Source: Aliiglaciecola lipolytica
GTDB taxonomy: Bacteria; Pseudomonadota; Gammaproteobacteria; Enterobacterales; Alteromonadaceae
DNA length: 64,000 bases
Assembly: GCF_018860635.1 (NCBI RefSeq)
Contig: NZ_JAHKPT010000017.1
Coordinates: 1-64,000 of the forward strand
Direction of reading: 5' to 3'
The translations under genes were made by a program, and so were the position numbers. Below the pieces are notes generated by a model. The model made no database searches and was not told the DNA's origin. It saw only the letters and a list, made by a program, of their open reading frames with translations. This document shows positions 45,138 to 53,820 of this stretch, piece after piece. The stretch's first letter is position 1; each line of letters begins with the position of its first letter.

Positions 45138-45812
45138 GTGAGCGCCATCCAATCTTTGGTTCTGAAAAGTGATAACAGTGGTTTTGACGAAACCTTGTTT
45201 GCGGCTATTGCCGATGATTTATATCACCAAGGGTACAGCATTAAACCTGTTGCGTTACCAAGTGCGCTTTGCACTTCCATGAGCCAATATCAGCTGAAAA
45301 TGGACGAGCAACGTTTTAAGGCTGCTGGCATTGGCCGAGGAAATGATTACCTGAAAAATGAATTTGTCAGAACCGACGAAATTTGTTGGATCACCGGAAA
45401 ATCACCAGAGGAAGTTGAGTGGTTAAATTGGACCGCCCAGCTACAACGCTATTTAAATAGCCGATTGTTTCTTGGTTTGTTTTCGTTTGAAAGTCACTTT
45501 GCGCATTATGCCCCCGGAATGTATTACAAACGTCATTATGATGCGTTTAAAGGCGAAGCCCAGCGTGTGTTATCAATAGTGACATACCTTAATTCTGGTT
45601 GGGCAATCGATGACGGTGGTGAGTTAGTCCTGTTTACCGACGATAACGACATTGAAGGGATTAAAGTTGTTCCGTTGATGGGAACCATAGTGGTTTTCTT
45701 AAGTGAAGATTTTCCCCATGAAGTTTTGCCAGCGCAACGTGATCGCTATTCAATTGCCGGATGGTATCGAGTCAACACTTCTGTTTCTGAGCGAGTGGAT
45801 CCTCCTTTATAA
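45138..45812 (+). CDS. 2OG-Fe(II) oxygenase (prolyl 4-hydroxylase-like)
   Basis: A 224-residue protein from GTG 45138. The double-stranded beta-helix core shows the iron ligands H-x-D in YYKRHYDAF and a distal His in EDFPHEVLPA. The 2-oxoglutarate-binding Arg lies in DRYSIAGWYR. This matches bacterial P4H-like enzymes that hydroxylate proteins or amino acids. Target unknown. Confidence 0.9.
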   Translation: MSAIQSLVLKSDNSGFDETLFAAIADDLYHQGYSIKPVALPSALCTSMSQYQLKMDEQRFKAAGIGRGNDYLKNEFVRTDEICWITGKSPEEVEWLNWTAQLQRYLNSRLFLGLFSFESHFAHYAPGMYYKRHYDAFKGEAQRVLSIVTYLNSGWAIDDGGELVLFTDDNDIEGIKVVPLMGTIVVFLSEDFPHEVLPAQRDRYSIAGWYRVNTSVSERVDPPL

Positions 45813-46075
45813 GTTTTTTGTGCAATCCAGATTTTGCTCTGGCTAGCATCGTCAATCCAATCACAAGAAGGTTAATTTTGAGCTTACAGTAGCACTGACT
45901 CGATGAATCTAAAAAGTTGACGAAAATTAAATTCGTTTCTTTTGATTTCAATCAAGTTATGGGTTTGAAAACGTCCATGAAAGCCTAAATGTATTCCTCA
46001 TAGCGAGTATAATTTGATAATGCAGTCAGCAATACGAGACTGCATTTGAATTTAATCTGGGCATAAGGAATTAGT

Positions 46076-46459
46076 ATGATGAAAGTTAAAAAACACGGCT
46101 TATCTATTGGTATTGAACGAGTAGAACAGAATTTTTTCCTATCCATGCAAATTGTTGGAAAGTTAACTCACGAAGATTACGAAATTATCACACCACTTAT
46201 TGACTCTGCGCTAACCCAAGTGAAAGATCCGAAAGTTAACGCCTTCATAGATGCAACTGAACTAGAAGGCTGGGATTTAAGGGCGGCTTGGGATGATTTC
46301 AAAATTGGTTTAAAGTACAACAATGAATTCAACAAAATCGCTATTTATGGCAGTAAAAAATGGCAACAGTATGCGGCGAAGATTGGCACTTGGTTTATTT
46401 CCGGTGAAGTAAAGTACTTTGACAATCCTGAAGACGCAATGGAATGGTTAAAACCTTAA
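46076..46459 (+). CDS. SpoIIAA-like (STAS-fold) protein
   Basis: A 127-residue protein of the SpoIIAA-like family (PF11964-type). Features are MQIVGKLTHEDYEIITPLID, VNAFIDATELEGWDLRAAWD and IAIYGSKKWQQYAAKI. The fold is STAS/CRAL-TRIO-like, with no obvious phosphorylatable Ser in the usual position. AAGGAATT lies upstream. Terminated by a strong hairpin at 46464. Confidence 0.85.
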   Translation: MMKVKKHGLSIGIERVEQNFFLSMQIVGKLTHEDYEIITPLIDSALTQVKDPKVNAFIDATELEGWDLRAAWDDFKIGLKYNNEFNKIAIYGSKKWQQYAAKIGTWFISGEVKYFDNPEDAMEWLKP

Positions 46460-46463
46460 GTAT

Positions 46464-46492
46464 AGGTGACAAAAACAGTCACCTTTAGTTTT
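46464..46492 (+). terminator. Rho-independent terminator
   Basis: AGGTGAC / GTCACCT stem with a 7-nt A-rich loop, followed by TTAGTTTT. Confidence 0.8.
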
Positions 46493-46553
46493 ACCATAAG
46501 TGGCGAAATTGATTTGCATTTTTGTGGGTAATTAACCTGAGTACAGGAGCAAT

Positions 46554-46973
46554 ATGGTCTTTACGCAAGGGCAGTCGGTGCTAAACCGAATCAATAGTTA
46601 CCCACAAAAACCACGCAACCAGTTGTTATGTTTACGCGACCTAATTTTACGTGTGGCAACTAATACCCCCGAAGTAAAATACCTCGAAGAGACGTTGAAG
46701 TGGGGAGAACCGAGCTACCTTAGCAAAACCGGTAGTACCCTAAGAATGGATTGGAAGCCTAAAGATCCAAACAATATCTTCATTTATGTTAACTGCCAAA
46801 CTAAGTTAATAGAAACCTTTAAAGAACTGTACTGCAGACGCTTGCAGTTTGTTGGCAATCGAGCAATTTTGTTGCCATTGGCTCTCGAATTGCCTGAAAC
46901 TGAGCTATACCATTGCATAGCACTCACTCTTAAATACCATAAAATTAAACATCTGCCTTTGTTAGGGTGTTAA
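46554..46973 (+). CDS. DUF1801 protein
   Basis: A 139-residue YdhG/DUF1801 protein: LCLRDLILRVATNTPEVKYL, EETLKWGEPSYL and a C-terminal ALTLKYHKIKHL. AGGAG precedes the ATG. The family has a SufE-like/iron-chaperone (frataxin-like) fold in some members, but its role here is unknown. Confidence 0.85.
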   Translation: MVFTQGQSVLNRINSYPQKPRNQLLCLRDLILRVATNTPEVKYLEETLKWGEPSYLSKTGSTLRMDWKPKDPNNIFIYVNCQTKLIETFKELYCRRLQFVGNRAILLPLALELPETELYHCIALTLKYHKIKHLPLLGC

Positions 46974-46988
46974 AAACACAGTATTTGC

Positions 46989-47444
46989 GTGTTAGTATTT
47001 TATTCAGATGAAATTGATGAACGAGTCTCAGTCAAGGTGAAAAAAGCCAAGAAAAACCTATTTTTGCTCGAATCTCTTTGTGGTTTTTGCGCGGTTGTTG
47101 CGCTATGGATCGCAGTGATAGATTCTGGCTTTATCGTTGGCATGGAAATGATCAGTCGTGGTTTTGAGATTGGTTATTTAATTGTTTTTGGTATTATTTT
47201 GAGTTCAGTTGGCATTTGGGGGCTATTCCAATTACTGTTAAAGTTAGTGTTTCCTGATGCCTACGAAGAGAGTATTTCTTTTTATCGTTTTCACCTGATT
47301 TGTGGTGGCATTGGCTGCGTGTTGTGTACGTTATTTTTCATCGATTACAATCCTCTTTTCGCCTTCATTTGTCCTTTTCCTTTGCTGGTTTCTAGCTACC
47401 TTTATCGTAAAAAATTACGCTTTGAACAGTTTGAATGTTGTTAA
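46989..47444 (+). CDS. Membrane protein, unknown
   Basis: A 151-residue protein with four helices (about residues 25-45, 56-80, 97-115 and 120-138) starting at GTG 46989. The N-terminus is charged (DEIDERVSVKVKKAKKN). The ribosome site is not clear. It overlaps the start of the broken DoxX-like gene by ten bases. Confidence 0.55.
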   Translation: MLVFYSDEIDERVSVKVKKAKKNLFLLESLCGFCAVVALWIAVIDSGFIVGMEMISRGFEIGYLIVFGIILSSVGIWGLFQLLLKLVFPDAYEESISFYRFHLICGGIGCVLCTLFFIDYNPLFAFICPFPLLVSSYLYRKKLRFEQFECC

Positions 47445-47868
47445 CTGTGTCGGTTGTGCAACTAGCTAGGTTTACCATAGGCTTGGCTTGGATTTATCAC
47501 GGCTTAGTGCCTAAGCTGTTGCATGTTGCGCCGTTGGAAATGTTGATGACAGCCAGCCTTGGGTTTTCCCCCAGCAAAGTTTAATAATTACGCGATGTGC
47601 CGGTGTGGCTGAGATAATTTTGGGGGTTGCTTTGATTTTGTTTTACAAAAATAGGTTACTCATTTACTTTAGCGCTCTTAATTTGGCAGCTTTGTTGATA
47701 TTCACGTTAATTTTCATTCCGCAAATTTTAGTGGAAGCATTTAATCCAGTGACAACAAACATTCCACTAATCGTGTTGAGTTTTGTGTTGCTACAACAGA
47801 CTCCGCGGCAACAGACGAGATTAACCGGAAGTGGAGAATGTAATGTGCACAGAAGTAGTATGGAATAG
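47435..47868 (+). pseudogene. DoxX-like gene split by a frameshift
   Basis: From ATG 47435 one frame reads LARFTIGLAWIYHGLVPKLL followed by HVAPLEMLMTASLGFSPSKV and stops at 47582. The next frame continues with TRCAGVAEIILGVALILFYK, NLAALLIFTLIFIPQILVEAF and so on to 47868. Together they form a DoxX-like (DoxX_3 type) four-helix membrane protein; WIYHGLVPKLL and GVAEIILG are diagnostic. One base is missing around 47580-47590 (TTTAATAAT). The C-terminal extension after LSFVLLQQ looks like read-through sequence. Either a true pseudogene or a sequencing error. Confidence 0.75.
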
Positions 47869-47871
47869 TAA

Positions 47872-48822
47872 ATGGTAAAACGCATAATGACGTTCTTGGG
47901 CTCAATACTGATTTTGCTGGTGGCAATTTATGTTGTACTCCTTATCCTTTTTCAGCAACCCGATAAAACCGTTGCTGAACTTGCGCCTCTATGGGCGCCA
48001 GCACCTTCAGAGTTTATTGAGCTAGATGGAATGCAAATTCATCTTCGCGATGAAGGGCCAAAAGATGATCCTCTTCCAATAGTGCTGCTACATGGTACTA
48101 GTGCATCATTGCATACTTGGGAGGGGTGGACGCAGGCATTAAAGTCTCAGCGCAGAGTCATACGGTTTGACTTGCCTGGATTTGGTTTAACTGGTCCAAA
48201 CCCAGAAAATGATTATTCCATTGAGCGTTATAGCAAGACAGTGATTGATGTGATGGATAGCCTTGGGGTTGATCGTTTTGTATTGGCGGGAAATTCCTTA
48301 GGTGGTTACATTTCATGGGCAACCGCAGTGTTTTACCCGCAACGTGTTGAAAAGCTTGTTTTAGTCGATGCCAGTGGTTATCCATACCAATCTACGTCGG
48401 TACCCTTAGCGTTTACAATAACCCAGCAACCGTTACTTAAATTACTTATAGGCGACATGTTGCCTCGTAGTTTAGTGGTGAAAAGTGTTAAAAACGTTTA
48501 TGGTGACCCAAGCAAGGTCACACCTGAGTTGGTAGACCGTTATTACCAATTGACCACTCGTACTGGAAATAGGCAAGCGTTAGAAGCGCGCTTTGAGCAA
48601 ACTCAACCTAGTGAGTTAAGTAAACGAATACCAGAGATTAAGCAGCCTACGCTGATTATGTGGGGGCAAGAAGATCGCCTTATTCCGGTCGAATTAGGAA
48701 GACGTTTTCAAGAGGAAATTGAAAACAGTGAGCTGGTTATTTTTGCTACACTTGGACATGTTCCCCACGAAGAAGATCCTGAATCTACAGTCAAAAGTGT
48801 GATTGATTTTCTGCAACAGTGA
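47872..48822 (+). CDS. Membrane-anchored alpha/beta hydrolase
   Basis: A 316-residue hydrolase with an N-terminal membrane anchor (IMTFLGSILILLVAIYVVLL). Motifs are IVLLHGTSASLHTWEGW (oxyanion), GNSLGGYISW (nucleophile Ser), GQEDRLIPVE (Asp) and LGHVPHEEDP (His), so the triad is complete. It resembles esterases/C-C hydrolases of the MhpC type. A small membrane protein gene follows after 20 bases and is likely cotranscribed. Confidence 0.9.
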   Translation: MVKRIMTFLGSILILLVAIYVVLLILFQQPDKTVAELAPLWAPAPSEFIELDGMQIHLRDEGPKDDPLPIVLLHGTSASLHTWEGWTQALKSQRRVIRFDLPGFGLTGPNPENDYSIERYSKTVIDVMDSLGVDRFVLAGNSLGGYISWATAVFYPQRVEKLVLVDASGYPYQSTSVPLAFTITQQPLLKLLIGDMLPRSLVVKSVKNVYGDPSKVTPELVDRYYQLTTRTGNRQALEARFEQTQPSELSKRIPEIKQPTLIMWGQEDRLIPVELGRRFQEEIENSELVIFATLGHVPHEEDPESTVKSVIDFLQQ

Positions 48823-48842
48823 ATGATTACAGAAGGTAAAAC

Positions 48843-49118
48843 ATGACACAAAATTCGCCATCAGCTAAAGCGTCAACAAGTTCGAATGTGGAAACTCAAA
48901 AGGCGGTGAAAATACCGGCGAACGTGCGCGTCATGATCGCTCTTGTGGCCTCACCTACGCTGATGGTTATTGCTTTTTCTGTCTATTCACTTTTTACCGA
49001 AAATTGGCGGGAACCCGGTGTCAGTGGAATCATTTTTTCCGCTTTAGGGATATTTGCATACTATGTTGTTATTGTCGGTAGGTTGCCCAACTGGTTTCAT
49101 TTTAAACGTCAAAAATAA
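48843..49118 (+). CDS. Small membrane protein cotranscribed with hydrolase
   Basis: A 91-residue protein with a polar, Ser/Thr-rich N-terminus and two membrane helices (VMIALVASPTLMVIAFSVYS; GIIFSALGIFAYYVVIV), ending in a basic tail. GAAGG precedes the ATG. The family was not recognised; it may support the adjacent membrane hydrolase. Confidence 0.6.
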   Translation: MTQNSPSAKASTSSNVETQKAVKIPANVRVMIALVASPTLMVIAFSVYSLFTENWREPGVSGIIFSALGIFAYYVVIVGRLPNWFHFKRQK

Positions 49119-49148
49119 ATCCCAATTTCCTTAGCTCTTTGTGGTTGT

Positions 49149-49769
49149 TCACACCCCTAAATTTGGTATATGCCGTTCTTGTTTCCTTTGCATGGCGTCG
49201 AACAAGGTTAACAAAGGTTGAGTATCTGTATCGCACAATATGCTCAACGCTTGGGCCGTGGCTTCTAATGAAGATAAACTATGCTCAAGTGTAGATTTGC
49301 GAATACGGTATTGATTGTCAGGTAGGGTATTAAAATGCCAACTTGGCAAAGCATGTAACCAAGGATTCAACTGCCACATCTTAGTCGCTTTACGCCAAGT
49401 CGCATCTATCACTATTAACCTATCGGGTAATACGTTCTGAAAGTGTTTTGAGTGCTCTTCCAACGGTTGACTAAAGGCATGGGGATACAACACCCAAGTA
49501 TTTTGAGAAGCAGCCATGACTTGAGTTTTTACATCAATAAAATCCTGCTGGTTTTCGCCTACGAATATTTCGCTATTTTCAATACACAAGGGAATGAGTC
49601 TTGCTGTGTTTTTGCCATGTTTCGATTCTAACGGATGCTGCAATATTGTTAATTGCAGGGGGATTTTCACCTCACTAATAAACGCGCAAATACACACTGT
49701 TTGCGGGTACTTACAGCGTCGACAAATGACTCGTTTTTTGATTGCTGGTTTTACGTAAGAGTTTGTCAT
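49149..49769 (-). CDS. tapT: DTW-domain tRNA aminocarboxypropyltransferase
   Basis: A 206-residue DTW-family protein. The N-terminal zinc knot is CRRCKYPQTVCIC. The DTW-type motif is VIDATWRKATKMW (DATW) and the C-terminal region RIRKSTLEHSLSSLEATAQA is typical. In E. coli the homologue (TapT/YfiP) makes acp3U47 in tRNA from S-adenosylmethionine. The symbol is assigned by family resemblance only. Confidence 0.8.
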   Translation of the reverse strand: MTNSYVKPAIKKRVICRRCKYPQTVCICAFISEVKIPLQLTILQHPLESKHGKNTARLIPLCIENSEIFVGENQQDFIDVKTQVMAASQNTWVLYPHAFSQPLEEHSKHFQNVLPDRLIVIDATWRKATKMWQLNPWLHALPSWHFNTLPDNQYRIRKSTLEHSLSSLEATAQALSILCDTDTQPLLTLFDAMQRKQERHIPNLGV

Positions 49770-49936
49770 GAAATATGTTAAGGTTTTTGTATCTCGAAAA
49801 TGAATCCAAATTTATTATTTTTGGAACTTAATATCAGTCGCAGAGCCTTACTATAGCTGATAATCTATTAGGTATAAAAATCTTCGTGTGTTTGTCTTAA
49901 TGTCAGACGCTCGTTTAAGGAATATGGATATAAAAC

Positions 49937-51931
49937 ATGTCATTTAGCGAAAACGTGGAAGTGATCCCGCCACAATTTGGAACAGACAGCATGGATAGAC
50001 GCTCTGAGGAAGAAAGTAAAAAACTTCAGAAGCAAAAGTGGTGGGTATTGAGTATCAGTTTTATGCTGGTATTTGTGGTCGCTATGATTTGGATTTGGAC
50101 CCGCTCACCAATCTACCAAAGCCAAGCGATAATTCACTTTAGTTATGCTCAGCAGCTGAATAATCAACAAACCGCTGTGCCTGAAGAGCAAATAACCCTC
50201 AACAATAAGCGTCTTACCAGCAACCGAATTTTAGATAGTCTAAGCACACAACTGGCTGAGCAGTATTCGTTAAATTTAACCACCGAAGAGCTAGCCAATA
50301 TGGTGTCTACTGAAGAGCACCTTGATAGCCGGATTATTAATCTATTTACCACTGGCGAAAACAAAAACCATTTACAACCTGTGCTTGAACAATGGTTGGC
50401 TTTGTATTTGGCGAGGTTAGAAGAAGAAACTCAGGAAAATACGGTAGAAGATTTATCACTAGGACAAGAAAAGCTCATTGCGCTGGAACAGAAGATTATC
50501 GAGCAGCGCGAATTAGTGGAGCAGTATAGTGAAGAAAATAACATTATTTCAATGGAGCGCGATGAAAACCGCGCGTTGTCAAAGATTAAAAGTATGGGGG
50601 CCGCGTTAGACACGGCTGAGACCCAGCAAGCAGAAGCTGCGGCAACCTTAGAAAGTGTGAAACAGAGTATCGCCCAAGGAGATTCGGTTATTCACCCTGG
50701 CGACAAAAATAGACTGGACGATATTCGCAGTACAATACGAGATACTGAAGCTGAACTCTACGAGTTATCGCAGCGATATACCGCTGAATACATGCGCTTA
50801 GATCCAAGCATCGTCAACAAAAGACGCAGATTAGAAGAGTTGAAGTCCCGTTATGCTATTGTCGCCGCTGAAAGCCAGCAGAAATTTGTGGAAGATCTAC
50901 AACGCACAGTGGTGGCCTCTGAACAGAAGCAAAAACAATTAGAAATTCAGCTTGATGATTTGGGTAAAGAGGCACAGGTATTTAATCAAAAGCTAGAAGA
51001 ATACGGCCGATTAATGCGTTCACTAAGTCAGTTGCAAGAACAAGCTCAGCAATTGAAGGATCAACTGGTAGAAACTGAAGTACAAAAGCCGTTCCAAGCA
51101 AAAATCAACGTATTGGAGCAACCCTTTGTTCCAACTTACCCAATATCCCCTAATTATTGGCGAGATTCGGCGATTGCTTTAGCTGCAGCTACGCTGGTGA
51201 GTTTGTTTGCGCTGCTGCTATTCAGTTTCATTCATCGCCAAAAAACGCCAGCCCCAACGATGACAAGCTACAATGTTGTTCCTTCTTCTTCAGGGCTGAC
51301 ATTAGAGCAAAAATTGGCGGCACAGCACGCATTAGAGCAACAAAAAAATGCACAATTAGGACATCAACAAACACCCTTACAATTAGCCCAAAACAATGCG
51401 CCAAGTGCAGCTCGTTTATTGTCAGAATCTGAATGTGGAAGTTTGTACAAGGTGGCTAATCGTGACGGAAAATTGGCAATTTCATTGATTTTAAATGGTG
51501 TCAGTCCTAGCGAATTACTCAATGTGACGATTCAGGATGTTGACCCAGAAACCCAGTCTTTAGAGATCTCTGGAGAGTATGCTCGAAGCGTTCCAATGAC
51601 CGCCGATTGTATGGAAATTGTTGATAATTTGCGGGCCAATCAAGCTGCCGAAAGTCAATTGTTAGGTGGGCGACACGATGCTCAACAACTCGACCAGATG
51701 ATGATAAACATCGCCCATGATGCCGGTTTAGCGTTTGCTGAGCAGTTTTCGGTGGCGGCGTTGCGACATACCTATTTGACCTATTTGGTTGTGCAGGGAG
51801 CTAGACTTAACGATCTAGAGCGAGTGGCAGGCTTTGTTAGCCCCACAGATCTGAGTTTGTATCGTCAGGTAAATCGTCGTGGCGAGCCGGTTGATGTTGA
51901 GCAACTTAATTTGCAGTTTCCATTAGCATAG
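49937..51931 (+). CDS. Wzz-like protein fused to a degenerate tyrosine-recombinase domain
   Basis: A 664-residue protein. Residues ~34-55 form TM1 and are followed by a Wzz/GumC-like periplasmic part (SPIYQSQAIIHFSYA; then coiled coil ~165-390, with ELYELSQRYTAEYMRLDPSI) and TM2 at ~408-430, preceded by PFVPTYPISPNYW, the usual Pro-rich Wzz motif. Instead of a tyrosine-kinase domain, a linker (435-490) leads to a 170-residue tyrosine-recombinase-like domain. ISLILNGVSPSELL matches box I with Arg replaced by Ser523. AALRHTYLTYLVVQGARLND keeps Arg610 but not its His (Ala607). AGFVSPTDLSLYRQV keeps Tyr642, with Phe633 at the second His. The domain is probably a non-catalytic binding module. Other polysaccharide genes are absent nearby. 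Confidence 0.85.
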   Translation: MSFSENVEVIPPQFGTDSMDRRSEEESKKLQKQKWWVLSISFMLVFVVAMIWIWTRSPIYQSQAIIHFSYAQQLNNQQTAVPEEQITLNNKRLTSNRILDSLSTQLAEQYSLNLTTEELANMVSTEEHLDSRIINLFTTGENKNHLQPVLEQWLALYLARLEEETQENTVEDLSLGQEKLIALEQKIIEQRELVEQYSEENNIISMERDENRALSKIKSMGAALDTAETQQAEAAATLESVKQSIAQGDSVIHPGDKNRLDDIRSTIRDTEAELYELSQRYTAEYMRLDPSIVNKRRRLEELKSRYAIVAAESQQKFVEDLQRTVVASEQKQKQLEIQLDDLGKEAQVFNQKLEEYGRLMRSLSQLQEQAQQLKDQLVETEVQKPFQAKINVLEQPFVPTYPISPNYWRDSAIALAAATLVSLFALLLFSFIHRQKTPAPTMTSYNVVPSSSGLTLEQKLAAQHALEQQKNAQLGHQQTPLQLAQNNAPSAARLLSESECGSLYKVANRDGKLAISLILNGVSPSELLNVTIQDVDPETQSLEISGEYARSVPMTADCMEIVDNLRANQAAESQLLGGRHDAQQLDQMMINIAHDAGLAFAEQFSVAALRHTYLTYLVVQGARLNDLERVAGFVSPTDLSLYRQVNRRGEPVDVEQLNLQFPLA

Positions 51932-51935
51932 TAAC

Positions 51936-52277
51936 GTGAATCAGCAGCACTATGAGCGAATTTGGAATACGGTTTTACAGATTCCAATTGGCAAGGTTGC
52001 CAGTTATGGGCAAATCGCTGATTTAGCGGGTTTACCGGGACGGGCTCGCTTAGTTGGTAAAGCGTTAGGTTATGCCCCTGATTCGCTGCAAGTACCTTGG
52101 CATCGAGTACTTCGAGCAGACGGTAAAATTGCTTTTCCGGCGCAAAGTGAGCAATCCAATTTGCAAACAGGGTTATTACAACAAGAGAATGTTGCAGTAT
52201 TTAATAACAGAGTGAAACTGAAGGTATTTCAATGGCAACCTGACTTAGCAGAAATGCTATTTAAATTGAACTACTAA
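51936..52277 (+). CDS. Alkyltransferase-like (ATL) protein
   Basis: A 113-residue MGMT C-terminal-like domain: IPIGKVASYGQIADLAGLPG, RARLVGKALGYAP, and VPWHRVLRADG. The alkyl-acceptor Cys of the PCHR motif is Trp here (PWHR), which defines ATL proteins. These bind O6-alkylguanine and recruit nucleotide-excision repair instead of transferring the alkyl group. The GTG start lies four bases after the previous stop, suggesting coupling with the Wzz-fusion gene. Confidence 0.9.
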   Translation: MNQQHYERIWNTVLQIPIGKVASYGQIADLAGLPGRARLVGKALGYAPDSLQVPWHRVLRADGKIAFPAQSEQSNLQTGLLQQENVAVFNNRVKLKVFQWQPDLAEMLFKLNY

Positions 52278-52376
52278 ATACTTGATAAATTTAAAGATTA
52301 TGTAAATGTTCTTGTACCAAACAGCAGTGTGGTTTATGTTTAAGCGTATCTATTTTAAGCAACGAGTTTTCGGCCG

Positions 52377-53567
52377 GTGTTAAAAGAAATTTCAATTGAT
52401 GAATTGAAGCCAGGCATGTACGTTCAAGCTATTGTTGAGCAGCGTGGCAATATGAAAATCAAAAGCCAAGGAAAGGTGACTAAACGCGCTATTGTCAGCC
52501 AGTTGAAAAAAAAAGGCATCATCCGACTTCTTATTGATCCTAGTAAAGAGTTTACTCCAGAGCCTGAACCAGACGTAGATAATCAACCCTCAGAAGAACA
52601 AAAACAGCCCACTAAACGCAGGGGACATATTACTTTTGACAGTGAAATTGCAGTTGCTAAGCAATTACACGACAAAGGTAAAGTAATTCAAAATAGGATG
52701 TTTAAGTTGGTAGCCAAAGGCTTACCAATTGATTTAAAACTGCCTAGAGAATTTACTGAACAACTTGTTGGCTCTATCGATCGTAACCCCAACGCGCTGA
52801 TGTGTTTAACTAAAATACGTGAAAAAGACAGTTATCTGTTGGAGCATTCCCTTAACGTGGCGATATTGCTTGCGAATTTTGCGCAATTTATTGGCTTACA
52901 AGAAATTGAAGTGCAAGAACTCGCGTTAGCCGGCTTTTTACACGATATTGGTAAAATTAAAATACCAGATAGTATTCTGCACAAGCCCGGCCGACTTACC
53001 GATCAAGAAATGAATATTATGCGCGATCACGTCTTTCTTGGGATTCAAACCTTAGAAGAAATGGGATTACCTGAACACATTATAAAAATCATGTCAGAGC
53101 ATCACGAACGTCTGGATGGTTATGGGTATCCAGAAGGTTTACGAGGGGATGAAATTAGCTTATATGGCCGCATGATAGCCATAGTCGACACTTATGATGC
53201 GATAACAGCCGATCGCTGTTACAAATCAGGCATGTCTTCTCAAAAAGCCCTCAAAATATTACTGGCTGACTCACCTGTGATGTACGATCAGCCCTTAGTG
53301 CAAAAGTTTATTAAATGTGTTGGCGTCTACCCTGTAGGCAGCCTAGTGAAGCTAAACAACGAACAAGTGGGTATGGTGGTCAGTTGCAATGAATTGGCAC
53401 CATTGAAACCTGTTGTGAAGATCTTTTATTCTGCCCGCACTGGAAATTATTTACCAATCAAAGAGATCGACTTGACCCAAAGCCAAATGAAGGTTGAAAA
53501 GGGGGTCAAGCCCAGCCAATTCGACATCGACTTTAATCGTTACTTTGAAGAAAATATAGCCATCTAG
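52377..53567 (+). CDS. DUF3391/HD-GYP c-di-GMP phosphodiesterase
   Basis: A 396-residue protein from GTG 52377. The N-terminal DUF3391 domain (residues 1-~120; ISIDELKPGMYVQAI) is followed by an HD-GYP domain (~140-330). The motifs LEHSLNVA, FLHDIGKIKIPD, MRDHVFLG, EHHERLDGYGYPEGL and IVDTYDAITADR are all intact, so it should hydrolyse c-di-GMP. A stem-loop at 53573 follows. Confidence 0.95.
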   Translation: MLKEISIDELKPGMYVQAIVEQRGNMKIKSQGKVTKRAIVSQLKKKGIIRLLIDPSKEFTPEPEPDVDNQPSEEQKQPTKRRGHITFDSEIAVAKQLHDKGKVIQNRMFKLVAKGLPIDLKLPREFTEQLVGSIDRNPNALMCLTKIREKDSYLLEHSLNVAILLANFAQFIGLQEIEVQELALAGFLHDIGKIKIPDSILHKPGRLTDQEMNIMRDHVFLGIQTLEEMGLPEHIIKIMSEHHERLDGYGYPEGLRGDEISLYGRMIAIVDTYDAITADRCYKSGMSSQKALKILLADSPVMYDQPLVQKFIKCVGVYPVGSLVKLNNEQVGMVVSCNELAPLKPVVKIFYSARTGNYLPIKEIDLTQSQMKVEKGVKPSQFDIDFNRYFEENIAI

Positions 53568-53572
53568 CATTT

Positions 53573-53600
53573 AGTGCAAAATACATATTGTATTAGCACT
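53573..53600. terminator. Stem-loop between convergent genes
   Basis: AGTGC / GCACT outer stem and AATAC / GTATT inner stem separated by single A bulges (53573-53600). It lies between the HD-GYP gene and the converging small gene at 53632 and may terminate both. Confidence 0.5.
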
Positions 53601-53631
53601 TAGATGCCTTTTGCGATTGGCTGGCTACTGG

Positions 53632-53820
53632 CTATTTACCCGACTGATAAGCGCAACGCAATATTTCGCGCATTTGGTCGTCGGTGATGTGTGACGGACA
53701 CAGGCCCTTATCTACTAACTCTTCTTTTACACATTCCACTGGCTTATCGGCAATGTTAGCGCTGTGCTTTTTGACATAACGTGTTAAATTTTGCTGCAAC
53801 TTACGAGTTAAACAAGACAT
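53632..53820 (-). CDS. Small Cys-containing protein, unknown
   Basis: A 62-residue protein (MSCLTRKLQQNLTRYVKKHS…) with four Cys and a charged helix-rich pattern (VECVKEELVDKGLCPSHITD). AGGTGA precedes the ATG on the minus strand. No signal peptide. The family was not recognised, but the start and composition look genuine. Confidence 0.6.
   Translation of the reverse strand: MSCLTRKLQQNLTRYVKKHSANIADKPVECVKEELVDKGLCPSHITDDQMREILRCAYQSGK

Noticed and set aside
49937-51931. Integrase of a mobile element
   Set aside because: Catalytic residues are missing, the domain is fused to a membrane protein, and no attachment sites or element genes flank it.
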